Of a stretch of 64,000 nt of DNA, positions 7,262 to 17,280 are shown piece after piece. The DNA is from JAAXIE01 sp965204245 (lineage in GTDB: Bacteria > Chloroflexota > Dehalococcoidia > Lucifugimonadales > JAAXIE01), in the NCBI GenBank assembly GCA_965204245.1, contig CBDBED010000012.1:134099-198098 (forward strand). The letters run 5' to 3'. The notes under the pieces were generated by a model, which worked only from the letters and a program-made list of their open reading frames with translations, was not told where the DNA came from and made no database searches. A program made the position numbers and the translations under genes. Position 1 is the first letter of the stretch, and each line of letters opens with the position of its first letter.

Positions 7262-7516
7262 TCACTCTGCCGCAACCGTCTTGCATGCTCGATCCGCAAA
7301 ATGCCAGACCTGCCCAGGCGGACATTCCTGCCCCTCGTTGACATCGTAGTGCCATGCAGGAACAGTCGCGTCGCCGCCGCTCCAATTCCTGTCCTCCTCA
7401 AAGCTGTCGTCGGAGGAAGTTACCATGGCCCACACCAGCCCCGAAGCCGTCACAATCGCCAAGATGGACACTGAAATCAAAGCTATTGCTAGGGTCCACT
7501 TAATTGCGCCAGGCAT
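7262..7516 (-). CDS. Small membrane-anchored secreted protein
   Basis: An 84-residue protein with a transmembrane or signal segment at residues 6-30 (WTLAIALISVSILAIVTASGLVW) and an extracytoplasmic tail with two Cys in ECPPGQVWHFADRACKTV. ATG 7516 follows GGAG at suitable distance. It lies 49 bases upstream of the coiled-coil/signal-peptidase gene and may be its operon partner. No family recognised. Confidence 0.6.
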   Translation of the reverse strand: MPGAIKWTLAIALISVSILAIVTASGLVWAMVTSSDDSFEEDRNWSGGDATVPAWHYDVNEGQECPPGQVWHFADRACKTVAAE

Positions 7517-7552
7517 TTGTCTCCAGCATCCTTCTTCTGAAGATGAGTAAAA

Positions 7553-7596
7553 GAATGACAGAAGGGATAGAGAGTCACAATTCCCCTTCTGTCACC
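7553..7596 (-). terminator. Terminator of the giant Calx-beta gene
   Basis: On the reverse strand GTGACAGAAGGGG pairs with CCCTTCTGTCAT around a short loop, and ATTCTTTTACTC follows. It is placed immediately after the stop at 7600. Confidence 0.75.
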
Positions 7597-7599
7597 CGG

Positions 7600-10500
7600 C
7601 TACTCGGCGGCTTTGGGGGTGGTGTTCTCGCCCTTGATGCGGACCCACTCGCTGGACTCGGGGTTGCCCTCGTTGTAGTCGCCGCCGGTGAAGGAGCGGA
7701 TGAACACCCCGGTGGCGACGCCGTTCTTCAGCCCGGTGATGGTGTAGGTGTACACCCCGTCCTCCACCGAGTAGCCGAGCATCCCGTCTTGCATCGTGAT
7801 GCCGTCGTTGGGTCCCACGGCGTTGGGGCCGGTGGGGTTGGCCCAGACGCCCGGCTCCTGGCTCCAGCGCAGGGCGTGGCGTATATCAATGTCCTCGAAG
7901 CCCTCACGGGGCGCGACGGTCCAGGTGACGGTCAGCGTGCCGTCGCCGGGGGTGATGCAGATGTTGAACGGCTCCCTCTGGCCGGGAACCGGCGGCTCCG
8001 TCTCCTCGGGGCAGGACGTCGTCGCCGGCTCGGACTCCTGGGCGGGAGGCGGTGTGGTGTCCGTTACGCTCACGGCCACGGAGTCCACGGCCACGCCGTT
8101 GTATTTGCCGTCGCTGCCGGTCACGTCGTGGCTGACGGTGACGCTCTCGTTGTCCCGGTCCTCGTCGGCGACGCCGGACACGGTGAAGGTCTGCGGGGTG
8201 CTCCAGTCCGACGGCGTGAAGGTGTGCGACGCCGGGGCGACGCCCGCCGCGCTGTCGTCTCCGCCGGTGGCCGTGACGGTCACGTCCGCCGTGGGCCTGG
8301 AGTCCAGGACCACGGTGTAGGTCGCGCTGCCGTCCTCGCCGATGTTCAGCGTCGTCGGGGTCACCGTCACCCCGGCGGTGTCGTCGTCGGTGATGGTGAC
8401 GGTGGCCGTGTCCCTGCCGTCGCCCTCCTTCTCCCAGCCCGACGTGGTTGCGGCGACGGTGATCGTGAAGGTCTCGTCGTCCTCGTCCACGGCGTCATCG
8501 GCTGTAGGGACGGTGATGTCCAGTGTGGTATGGCCCTCGGCGACGGTGACCGGGGAGGTTATCGAACCCACGTCGTCCGCCGTCGCGGTGGACCCGCCGC
8601 CGTAGCCTGCCGTCACCGTGAACGCCAGGCCCCCGGTTGGGGCGGCCTCGCTCAGGGTGATGGTCAGGGCGGCGGTCCCGCCCTCGGCGGCGGTTGACGT
8701 CGCGCTGACGGAGAAGGTCCCGGCTGCCTGCTGCTGTTCGCCTTCACCGCCCTGAACCGTGCCGTCGGGCAGGGTGATGCGGGCGTGGACGCGCTCGCCC
8801 TTGCCGGCTTCGTTCTGGACCCGCACCCAGACCCGATAGGTCGCGCCGGGTTCCAGGTTGCGGAAGGTGGTGGTGGTCTTGCCCGCCTTGGGCCGGTGGG
8901 TCTTGCCATCGCCGCCGCCGTCCGGTTTCAGATGCACGATGTAGTTGCCCACCGCGCCGCCGGACGCCGGGGCCTCCCAGCTGACGATGACCCTCTTGCC
9001 CTTGGCCGACAGTTGCAGGTTGACCACCGGGCCGGGGATTTCCACCGGCTCCGCCGTCTGCTGCTGCTGCTCGGGAGTGTCGTCCGTCACCGACACGGCC
9101 ACCGACACAACCGCGATGCCGTTGTAGTTGGCGTCGCTGCTGGCCGCGCCGTGGCTGATGGTGACGCTCTCGTCGTCGGTGTCAGCGTCGGCGAGGCCGG
9201 ACACGATGAAGATCTGCGAGATGTTCCAGCCGGACGGCATGAAGGTGTACGACGCCGGGGAGACGCTCGCCGCGCCGTCATCGCCGCTGGTCACGGTGAC
9301 CGTCACGTCCGCCGTGGGGCGGCTGTCCAGGGACACGGTGTAGGTCGCGCTGCCGTCCTCGGCGACGCTCAGCGTGGTGGGGGTCACCGTCACGCCGGCG
9401 GTGTCGTCGTCGGTGATGGTGACGGTTGCCGTGTCCCGGCCGTCGCCCGCCTTCTCCCAGCCCTGGGCGTCGGTGGATATGGTCACCGTGAAGGTCTCGT
9501 TGTCCTCGTCCACGTCGTCATCCACGGTGGGGATGGCGAGTTGCAGGGTCGTGGCGCCCGCGGCCACGGTGACCGGGGAGGCTATGCTCCCCACGTCTTC
9601 CGCCGTTGCGGTGGAGCTGCCGCCGTAGCCCGCCGTCACCGTGAGGGCCAAGCCGCCGGTCGGGGCGGCCTCGCTCAGGGTGACGGTCAGCGTGGCGTTC
9701 GCTCCCTCGGCTGCGGTTGACGCCGCGCTGACGGAGTAGGTCTTCGGCTCCGGGAGCGCCCCGGTCAGGTGGATGCTGTAGGTGGTCATGCCGCCGGAAC
9801 CGCTGACCATGAGCCACAGCTCGGTCGCTCCGCCGTCCGGCGCGAGGGCCAGCTCCACCGCCGTGCCCGAGGGCCGCACCCGCGTGGGGCGGGTGTAGGT
9901 GGTGCCGCCGTTGCGCGAGCCGGCGAACACGCTCGTGCCTTCGGCATAGTCGGGAGTGAGCGTGACGCTGGTCGTCCCCGCCGGGACCGTGGCCTGGTAG
10001 GAGGTCGTGTCCGGGGCGAAGTCCGGGCTGAACGCCACCGATTCCGAGCCCGCCGACAGCACGATCCCGCACAGCGGGCCGGTGTCGGCGTCGCACTCCG
10101 GCCTCGCCAGCACCTGCGTCTCCTTGTCCGTCGAGGCTTCCATTCGCGTCACCGTCAGGGTGTACTCCCGCACCGCCGGAACGGCCGGGGCGCGGACCTG
10201 GATCCTGATGGTGTTGTCGCCCACATCCAGCGGCACGTCCACCGCCGGCGTGGTGTCGTCCACCGCGCTGCCGTTGACCTTCACCGACGTGGTCTCGTAG
10301 GCGGCGGCAGGTTTCACCGTCACGCGGGACACGGCGCGCGGGACCGAGAAGTTGTAGTCGTTGCTGGCGTCCGAGAGCTCCACCGCGTTCTCCGGCAGGC
10401 CCTCCGCCGGGTCCGTCGAGGACACGGTCAGCGACCCCAGGGCGAGGCCGGCGGGCGCGAGCAGGGACAGGTACTTGGCATCCAGCCGGGGCGCGTCCGC

Positions 10501-13500
10501 CGTGGCTCCGATCACCAGGCGCGGCCCGCCCGTCCGCCTCACGCACAGCTCCGCCGTGGCCTCCTGGGCGCCGGCGGGTATCTCGATCACCTTGAGCCCG
10601 GAGACGATCGCGGGGTGGGTCCTGGGAGGAGTCCCGGCGCACTGGTCCCACCAGGCCGCGCCGAGGCCCTCCACGAGATAGAGCCGGACGGTCACGCCGG
10701 GCGCGGTGGGCCGGTCCAGCCGGGCCGTCACCGTCACCGGGCCGCCGTTCGCCGCCGCCTGCGGGTCCGCGCTCAGCGTCAGCGCCGTGGGCGGGTTCGG
10801 CCCCAGCGCCCGCACCATGATGGGGGTCGCCTCGATATCCGTGTCTAGTATCCCCGCCTTGACCGTCATCGTCACGCCTGCGGTCGCGCACAGCTTCACC
10901 GAGGTCTCCGTCTGGCCGGGGCCGATTATGTCGGTGGCGCCGTGCTCCCAGTCGCAGTCCGGGCCCCAGCGCGCCGCGCCGTCGTCGCCCTCGGTGTCGA
11001 ACCGCAGCCACATGAGGGTCGCCGCCGGGTAGCCCAGGCGGGCGGTCACGGTGACCGAGCCGCCGTGGGGGATGGCGCCGGAGTCAGTGACCAGCGCCAG
11101 CGGCCACGAGGAGACGGGGACGCCCTCGCCGGCCAGGCCCCAATCGGAGAACCCGGTGGCCGTCACCAGCCGGAGGCCGACCTCGTAGAGCTTGCCCGGG
11201 ACGAGCGGGACGCAGTTGGAGCAGTCCCAGGGCGGAAGGGTGGCGCTCATGGCGGCGTGCTGCTCGCTGCGGAGCAGGACGCCGTCTTCGGGCACCCACG
11301 CACCGGGCTGGTCGCCCGCCGTGTTGGGGTCGGCGTCCTTCAGCCGCCAGCGGACGATGGCGCCGGTGGACACGTAGTCCGGTGCGCGCCAGGTCACCTT
11401 CAGCCAGCCGTCACTGCGCGTGACCAGCATGTTGGGCGGCGGCGCGGCCCCGGCGGAGCAGGACGAGCCGGAGGGCACGATGCTCAGGGGGACCGTGACG
11501 CCGACGGTGAACGCCAGGGCCGGAGAGGGGGCCCAGGCGGCATTGACGTTCGTACTGAAGGCGGATGAGAACGGGAACCCCCTGGCGCCGACGCAGAACT
11601 GGTAGCCGGCCAGCGCGGTACGGACGTTTGTGGAGAAATTGACGGACATTTCGCTGCCGGTAGTGGTGGTGCGAATAAGCGATATGCCGGTGGCCGTGCC
11701 TCCGACCTCGAATTCATTCTCCGTCAATACCGAGCGCGAGTTGCAGTTGGCGCCCGCTACGATGTTGCTGCAGCCCGGGTCCGTGCCGAGGGCATTCGCC
11801 TGCGGCGTCAGCGTCGCCGACCAGATGGCGTCCGACGAGGTCGAGCCGCGGTCGAGGATGGTCACGCTGGACGGGCCCGAGAAGTTCGCGTAGGGGCCCT
11901 CCGGGCCGCCCCGCACCACCGAGGAGGGCAGCCGGCCCAGGGACACCGTGAAGGTCTCGTCGTCGCCGTCGTCGTCCCAGTTGATCTGAAGCGTGACCTC
12001 CCCCGAGGCCTTGTTGGCCGGGATGGTGATGGACGCGGGGTTGAGGGGCACGAGGTCGCCCGGCTCCGACGTGACGTGGGTCACCGTGATCGGGAGCGTC
12101 ACGTCTCTGCCCGGCTGCTTGGTCAGCAATACCTGCACCTTCACCGTCCCGCCCTCCAGCACGTCGGCCGGAACGGCCACGATGTACGCCCGCGGGGCGT
12201 CGGGGTCATCGTCGTCGTCGGCGATGGTCACCTCCACGGAGGTGCGGGTGTTCGCCGGCCCCAGCGTGGCCGGCAGCGGGCCCAGGGACGCCGTGAACGT
12301 CTCGTCGTCGTAGTCGGCGTCCTCCGCCGTGGCCACGGTGGCCGTGCCGGAGGACTGCCCCCTGAGGATGGTGATGGACGCCGGGGTAAGCGCGCCGTAG
12401 TCGCCGCTCTCGGCGGTGCCCGCGTTCAGCAGCACCGGGATGGTCACGCTGTCGCTCCACAGCCAGTTGTAGGGCAGCCGCGCCGTGATGGTCACCGTCT
12501 CGCCCTCCGTCACCGGGTTGGGAGAGGCCCAGAGGGAGACGGTGGGTAGCCCGGCCCCCTTGTCGTCGTCGTTGATGACCACGGTCACCGAGCTCGGCTC
12601 GCCCGCCGTCACCGAGGAGGGCAGCGTCCCCAGGGCCACCGTCAAGGTCTCGTCGTCCAGGTCGTCGTCCTGGGACGTGGAAATTCTCCCGATGGCGAAC
12701 GGTTTGCCGTCATAGCCGAGGCTGGGGTGGGAGGCGATGCCGGTGACGGTGACGGACGCAAGCGTCCCGTAGTCGCCCGGCTCCGCCGTGCCCGGAGTCA
12801 GCGTGATCGGGATGGTCACGCTGCCCGCCATCGGCTTCGACAGGAACACGAACACCGATATGCCCCTCCCCTCCCTGACCGGGTTCCCGCCGACCGACAG
12901 CGTGACCTCCGGGGGGGTCGCCGTGTCCGCCCCGTCGAGGTCCCGGATGGTCACCCTGACCGAGGGCTGCGCGCCCGCCGTCACCGAGGAGGGCAGGGAC
13001 GCGCCCAGGGACACGGTGAAGGTCTCGTCGTCGGTGTCGGCGTCCCGCGTCGTGGCGACGACGCCCGAGGCGGAGGACTGGCCGGCGGGGATGGTGATGG
13101 ACGCGAGGGTCCCGTAGTCGCCGGGCTCGGCGGTGCCCGGAGTCAGCGTCAGCGGGATGGTCACGTCGCCGGACAGCGGGCCCTGCAGCAGCGCCTCCAC
13201 CGTCAGCGAGGAACCCTCGTTCACCTCAGCCAGCGCGGACAGGGAGACCTTGGGCACGTTGCCGGAGCCCGCCCGGAACACCGTGACGGTGTAGGTCTTC
13301 ATCGTTGCGCCGTCCGGCGCGGTGACCACGACCTTGAACGAGTTTGCGCCGTTGTTGCGGACCGCGAGCGGGCGGCTGTCCGCGCCGCTCCTCACCGGGT
13401 AGAGGTCGGTTGCGGGACCCACCCTGACGGTGGCGTCCGGGTCGTTCACCGTGGGCGTCAGCCGCACGTTGGTGACGTTGTTGGCCACCGAGGCGGTGTA

Positions 13501-16500
13501 GGCCGTCGTGGCCCCCGAGAACGCCGGGCTCAGCGCCAGCGCCGTGCCCGTAACCGCCGTCTCGCTCGTCTGCTGCTTGGCCGTCAGGCCGCTGAGGTCG
13601 GCGTCGTAGGAGATGCTGCAGTCGCCGGAGATCCGGACCAGGACGGGGTCGCGGCCGGCGAACCAGTGCTGGTCGGCGGCGGCGCCGTCCCATTCGGCCC
13701 AGGTGTTGCCCCCGGTGTGGGCGGCGTTGGCGAAGGGGAGGTCCCGCGCGCCGATGCAGACGCTGTAGTCGTCCAGCGCGGTCCGCACGTCGCGGTCGAA
13801 CTTCATCGACAGCGCGCCCGTCACCTTCTGAGACAGCAGGGCGGTGACGCTCCAGGTGGTGCTGCCGACGATGAAGTCGTCGTCGCTGAGCACGGATTCG
13901 GTGCTGCACTCGGCGCCGGACTTGCCGTTGTCGCAGCCGGCCTCGGTGGTGGTCTTGTCGGCCACGTTGAGGGTGGCGGACCAGAGGGTGGCCGCCGGCG
14001 TCCCGTCGTTGTCCTCGATGGTGAGCGTCAGCGAGTCGGTCACGCCGCCGGTGCAGTCGATGTCGATGACCGCGGTCTCCGCCGATTCCTCGGCGCTGTC
14101 GTCCTGGACGGCGACATTGAAGGTCGCGCTGGTGGCTCCCGCGTTGAAACGGACTCCGGCGGCGTACAGCCGCCAGTCCCAGTCGGAGGTCGAAGACCCC
14201 TCCGGGCGGACCTTCGCCGTGGAGGCACTGCCGGGCGTCACGGCGCAGGTGTGAGCCGTCGCGTACCCGACGTCCAGCGTGGCGGTGACGATGACCAGGC
14301 CCGCCTCGTTGTTGGGACCCCGCACGCCCTCGGAGACGGTGTCGCTGGCCGCGCTGAGGGTGACGGCGGTGGGGTCGTCGTCCGCGATGGTCACCGTCAC
14401 CGAGTTGGGCGTGCCGGCCGACACCGAGGAGGGCAGCGTGCCCAGGGAGACGGTGAAGGTCTCGTCTTCGTTGTCGGTGTCCTGGGCCGTGGTGATGGTC
14501 CCCGTGCCGGAGGTCTGGCCGCTGGCGATGCTGATGCTGGTCAGCGCGCCGATGTCGCCGGACTCCGCCGTGACCGCGGTCAGCGTCACCGGGATGCTCA
14601 CGGCGCTGCTGAGCGCCGCCGACAGCGTCGCCGTGATCGTCACCGGCGAGCCCTCCGTCACCGGGTCCGGCGCGGCCGAGAGCGAGACCGTGGGGGTAGT
14701 CGGGGTCGCCGCCTCGCCCTTGACGCGGATGCGCATGACGCCGAAGTTAGTGTCCTCAGACCAGGTAGCCCCGGTCGGCGTATCAAAGCCCTGCGTGAAC
14801 CAGCTGCTGTCCCCGATGCTCCATCCGGTCATGCCGCCGGAGTCCTCGCTGGTCGAAGCTGTGACGTCGAGTGTCAAGGAGTAGTCGCCGACCGTGTAAA
14901 TGAGGAGATAATAGGTCGTGCTGGCCGCGAGGGTGGTGTTCGGCGGCGCGGCGAAGGACACCGTGCCCACCGCGACTGTCGAGGGGACCGTCAGGTCCGC
15001 GAGCTTCGAGTCCGGTCCGCCGCCGGTCGCGGCCGACCACAGCTCCGCCCGGATGGTCGCGCGCTGGGCGGCGGTCGGAGCCGTCTTCGCCACCGCCTCG
15101 ATACTCGACAGCGTGTAGCCACCAGTGTTGCTGCCTGTTGTGAAGCCCAGGGCTTGCACAGTAGAGCCCGTACCGAACGTAGTGGACCTCGTCTGCCCGA
15201 TGTTGCTCACCAGCGCCGTGGCGTCGTCGTCAAGGATGGTCACCGTCAGCGAGGGCGTCTCGCCCGCCTCCACCCCGGCGGGCAGCGTGCCCAGGGTCAC
15301 GATGAGCGTCTCGTTGTCCTTGTCGTCGTCCGAGTTGGTCTGGATGCGGATGCTGGCCGTGGTGCTGCCGGCGGACCACGACAGGGGGTGGCTCGCCAGC
15401 GTCGTGTAGTCGCCGGACTCGGCCGTGCCCGCGGTCACCGTCGCCTCCATTTGCACGGCGGCCGCCTGCGCCTTCGACAGCGTGGCCGTGACGACCGTCT
15501 CCTCGCCCTCGGTCACCGGGTTCGGCGCGGCCGACAGCGTCACCGTGGTCGGCGTCCTCTGCTTCAGTCCCAGCGTCACCGGGACGCCCGCGGTCCAGCT
15601 CAGGCCCGAACTCGCCTTCACGTAGGTGGTCCCGGAGCCGCCGAAGTCGGCGAGGGGGAGCTCCGCGCTCCCCACCGTCAGCACCAGGTCGCGCTTGGCG
15701 TAGGCGGGCAGGTTGCCGGTGAACGCCAGGCCGAGCTCGCCCGAGCCGGTGTTCAGCTGCATCACGTTGAAGGTGTAGGTCTCGCCGCGGTAGGTGAAGT
15801 CGTCGTCCGTCAGGGTCGTGGTGTCGGAGCACTTCTGGTTGCCGGGCGACGTGTGGTTGCAGCCCACGTGCGTGGCGCTGAGCGTGCGCGGCGTCAGCGT
15901 CGCCGACCACACGCTCGTGCCGGCCGCCGGGGCCGCGGGCCAGCCGTTGACGCGGATCTTCAGCTTGTTGGTAGTGAAGCTGGTCCAGGCTGTAGCTGTG
16001 GTTTCCCGGAAGTAGAGGCCGTTGGCGATGCTCCAGCCGGAGGCGGCGCCCGAATCCTCACTGTCGCTGCCCGTCCTCGTCCATCTCCCTTCGGTGGCGC
16101 CGGTGGCGTACAGCACCGCGTAGTACGAAGTGCTCGCGGCGAGGGTGGTGTTCGCCGGCGCGTGGAAGGAAACGTTGCCGGTCCCGACGGTCGAGGGGAC
16201 CGTCAGGCTCGCGAGCTTGGAGTCCGGCTCTCCGTTGGTGGCCGAGGACCACAGCTCCGCCCGGATGTTCGCGGGCACAGACACCGCCTCGGCCATGTTG
16301 AACTCGATGCTCGTCAGCGTGTAGCCGCCGGCGTTGGCTCCGGTGGTGAACTGCTGGGCGTTGATGTAGGTGGTGCCGGAACTGAAAAGGGGGTTGTGGG
16401 TCGTGCGGGCCGTCTGGCCGACGTTGCTCACCAGCGCCAGCGCGTCGTCGTAGTCCCTGATGGTGATCGTCAGCGAGGTTGTCGCGCCCGCCGTCACCCC

Positions 16501-16968
16501 GGAGGGCAGCGTGCCCAGCGCCACGGTGAACGTCTCGTCGTCGTGGTCGGTGTCCTTGACCGTGCCGATGATGAAGCTGGCGGTGGTGACGCCGGCGGGG
16601 AAGTCGACGCGGATGGACCCTGACGCCGTGAGGTCGCCGGACTCGGCCGTGACCAGGGTCGCCGTCACCGGGATCGAGAAGTCGGCGGCCGGCGCCGACG
16701 ACAGCGTCGCCGTGAAGATCACCTGCTCGCCCTCGCGCACCGGGTTCTTGTCGGCCGAGAGCGTCACCGTGGGGGTGGACTGGGCCTGGGCGGGCGGAGC
16801 GTCCAGCAGGAGTATCGTGCCGAGCAGCAGCGCGGCGAGGAGGAGGGGGAGGGTGGAGAGGCGCCGGGGAAGGGCTGCGGCGAGGAGGCGCGCGGAGGAA
16901 CGGCCGGCCGGCTCAGCGGGCCGGGAAGAGGGACTGCGGGGAGGCCGGGAGGACGTTGAGGCGCGCAT
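7600..16968 (-). CDS. Giant secreted Calx-beta repeat protein
   Basis: A 3122-residue protein. An Arg/Ser/Pro-rich start is followed by a Leu-rich signal segment ending PPAQAQ at about residue 63. Most of the chain is repeated Calx-beta domains (pattern VTLSA-x-PVTEGE…ESGDY…DDDETFTVSLGTLP…VTIxDDD), whose Asp clusters bind Ca2+ in characterised members. Two choice-of-anchor-like modules (LVSNVGQT…GYTL…IRAELWS) lie at about 180-350 and 590-755. Cadherin-like beta-sandwich segments lie at about 1137-1240, 2180-2280 and 2297-2405. A fibronectin-III domain lies at about 2645-2737 and an FN3-like tail at 2997-3122. There is no sortase motif or C-terminal membrane helix. It is probably an adhesin or matrix protein. 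A G9 tract lies just before the start. Confidence 0.88.
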   Translation of the reverse strand: MRASTSSRPPRSPSSRPAEPAGRSSARLLAAALPRRLSTLPLLLAALLLGTILLLDAPPAQAQSTPTVTLSADKNPVREGEQVIFTATLSSAPAADFSIPVTATLVTAESGDLTASGSIRVDFPAGVTTASFIIGTVKDTDHDDETFTVALGTLPSGVTAGATTSLTITIRDYDDALALVSNVGQTARTTHNPLFSSGTTYINAQQFTTGANAGGYTLTSIEFNMAEAVSVPANIRAELWSSATNGEPDSKLASLTVPSTVGTGNVSFHAPANTTLAASTSYYAVLYATGATEGRWTRTGSDSEDSGAASGWSIANGLYFRETTATAWTSFTTNKLKIRVNGWPAAPAAGTSVWSATLTPRTLSATHVGCNHTSPGNQKCSDTTTLTDDDFTYRGETYTFNVMQLNTGSGELGLAFTGNLPAYAKRDLVLTVGSAELPLADFGGSGTTYVKASSGLSWTAGVPVTLGLKQRTPTTVTLSAAPNPVTEGEETVVTATLSKAQAAAVQMEATVTAGTAESGDYTTLASHPLSWSAGSTTASIRIQTNSDDDKDNETLIVTLGTLPAGVEAGETPSLTVTILDDDATALVSNIGQTRSTTFGTGSTVQALGFTTGSNTGGYTLSSIEAVAKTAPTAAQRATIRAELWSAATGGGPDSKLADLTVPSTVAVGTVSFAAPPNTTLAASTTYYLLIYTVGDYSLTLDVTASTSEDSGGMTGWSIGDSSWFTQGFDTPTGATWSEDTNFGVMRIRVKGEAATPTTPTVSLSAAPDPVTEGSPVTITATLSAALSSAVSIPVTLTAVTAESGDIGALTSISIASGQTSGTGTITTAQDTDNEDETFTVSLGTLPSSVSAGTPNSVTVTIADDDPTAVTLSAASDTVSEGVRGPNNEAGLVIVTATLDVGYATAHTCAVTPGSASTAKVRPEGSSTSDWDWRLYAAGVRFNAGATSATFNVAVQDDSAEESAETAVIDIDCTGGVTDSLTLTIEDNDGTPAATLWSATLNVADKTTTEAGCDNGKSGAECSTESVLSDDDFIVGSTTWSVTALLSQKVTGALSMKFDRDVRTALDDYSVCIGARDLPFANAAHTGGNTWAEWDGAAADQHWFAGRDPVLVRISGDCSISYDADLSGLTAKQQTSETAVTGTALALSPAFSGATTAYTASVANNVTNVRLTPTVNDPDATVRVGPATDLYPVRSGADSRPLAVRNNGANSFKVVVTAPDGATMKTYTVTVFRAGSGNVPKVSLSALAEVNEGSSLTVEALLQGPLSGDVTIPLTLTPGTAEPGDYGTLASITIPAGQSSASGVVATTRDADTDDETFTVSLGASLPSSVTAGAQPSVRVTIRDLDGADTATPPEVTLSVGGNPVREGRGISVFVFLSKPMAGSVTIPITLTPGTAEPGDYGTLASVTVTGIASHPSLGYDGKPFAIGRISTSQDDDLDDETLTVALGTLPSSVTAGEPSSVTVVINDDDKGAGLPTVSLWASPNPVTEGETVTITARLPYNWLWSDSVTIPVLLNAGTAESGDYGALTPASITILRGQSSGTATVATAEDADYDDETFTASLGPLPATLGPANTRTSVEVTIADDDDDPDAPRAYIVAVPADVLEGGTVKVQVLLTKQPGRDVTLPITVTHVTSEPGDLVPLNPASITIPANKASGEVTLQINWDDDGDDETFTVSLGRLPSSVVRGGPEGPYANFSGPSSVTILDRGSTSSDAIWSATLTPQANALGTDPGCSNIVAGANCNSRSVLTENEFEVGGTATGISLIRTTTTGSEMSVNFSTNVRTALAGYQFCVGARGFPFSSAFSTNVNAAWAPSPALAFTVGVTVPLSIVPSGSSCSAGAAPPPNMLVTRSDGWLKVTWRAPDYVSTGAIVRWRLKDADPNTAGDQPGAWVPEDGVLLRSEQHAAMSATLPPWDCSNCVPLVPGKLYEVGLRLVTATGFSDWGLAGEGVPVSSWPLALVTDSGAIPHGGSVTVTARLGYPAATLMWLRFDTEGDDGAARWGPDCDWEHGATDIIGPGQTETSVKLCATAGVTMTVKAGILDTDIEATPIMVRALGPNPPTALTLSADPQAAANGGPVTVTARLDRPTAPGVTVRLYLVEGLGAAWWDQCAGTPPRTHPAIVSGLKVIEIPAGAQEATAELCVRRTGGPRLVIGATADAPRLDAKYLSLLAPAGLALGSLTVSSTDPAEGLPENAVELSDASNDYNFSVPRAVSRVTVKPAAAYETTSVKVNGSAVDDTTPAVDVPLDVGDNTIRIQVRAPAVPAVREYTLTVTRMEASTDKETQVLARPECDADTGPLCGIVLSAGSESVAFSPDFAPDTTSYQATVPAGTTSVTLTPDYAEGTSVFAGSRNGGTTYTRPTRVRPSGTAVELALAPDGGATELWLMVSGSGGMTTYSIHLTGALPEPKTYSVSAASTAAEGANATLTVTLSEAAPTGGLALTVTAGYGGSSTATAEDVGSIASPVTVAAGATTLQLAIPTVDDDVDEDNETFTVTISTDAQGWEKAGDGRDTATVTITDDDTAGVTVTPTTLSVAEDGSATYTVSLDSRPTADVTVTVTSGDDGAASVSPASYTFMPSGWNISQIFIVSGLADADTDDESVTISHGAASSDANYNGIAVVSVAVSVTDDTPEQQQQTAEPVEIPGPVVNLQLSAKGKRVIVSWEAPASGGAVGNYIVHLKPDGGGDGKTHRPKAGKTTTTFRNLEPGATYRVWVRVQNEAGKGERVHARITLPDGTVQGGEGEQQQAAGTFSVSATSTAAEGGTAALTITLSEAAPTGGLAFTVTAGYGGGSTATADDVGSITSPVTVAEGHTTLDITVPTADDAVDEDDETFTITVAATTSGWEKEGDGRDTATVTITDDDTAGVTVTPTTLNIGEDGSATYTVVLDSRPTADVTVTATGGDDSAAGVAPASHTFTPSDWSTPQTFTVSGVADEDRDNESVTVSHDVTGSDGKYNGVAVDSVAVSVTDTTPPPAQESEPATTSCPEETEPPVPGQREPFNICITPGDGTLTVTWTVAPREGFEDIDIRHALRWSQEPGVWANPTGPNAVGPNDGITMQDGMLGYSVEDGVYTYTITGLKNGVATGVFIRSFTGGDYNEGNPESSEWVRIKGENTTPKAAE

Positions 16969-16970
16969 TA

Positions 16971-16979
16971 CCCCCCCCC
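16971..16979 (-). repeat. G9 homopolymer directly upstream of the giant gene start
   Basis: Nine consecutive G (reverse strand) end two bases before the ATG at 16968 and occupy the Shine-Dalgarno position. Length change in such a tract would alter translation initiation, as in known phase-variable surface genes. Confidence 0.7.
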
Positions 16980-17280
16980 GAACATTCGTGCTACACGCGC
17001 CAGGGGCGCGGCGGCAAGGCGGAGGGCGCGATGCGCGGCCCTGGCGGGCACGGAGGAATGCGGTCTCAGGCTGTGGTGGTCCCTCTTGTTGGCCATTGCT
17101 GCTTGAACCTCCCTGGTCGTGGCGTTCTGTATGTGTAGGCTCAGGCGGCGACGCTCCGGACGGTCTGCGTCATGCCGCGCATCCGGTGTTCAGGTTGCGG
17201 AGTCGGGGAGGGATGAGCGCGAAAGCGCCGCCTTTGCAAGCCGGACCGCTCGAAAGCCATGTACTTCCCTCCCATCAACC

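Noticed and set aside
7504..8697. Forward open frame of 397 codons
   Set aside because: Antisense shadow of the giant gene's 3' end; low-complexity Val/Gly/Arg composition and no ribosome site.
12727..16623. Long forward open frame (about 1298 codons) opposite the giant Calx-beta gene
   Set aside because: It is an Arg/Gly/His-rich antisense shadow of a GC-rich repetitive gene. The reverse frame gives clear domains; this one gives none.
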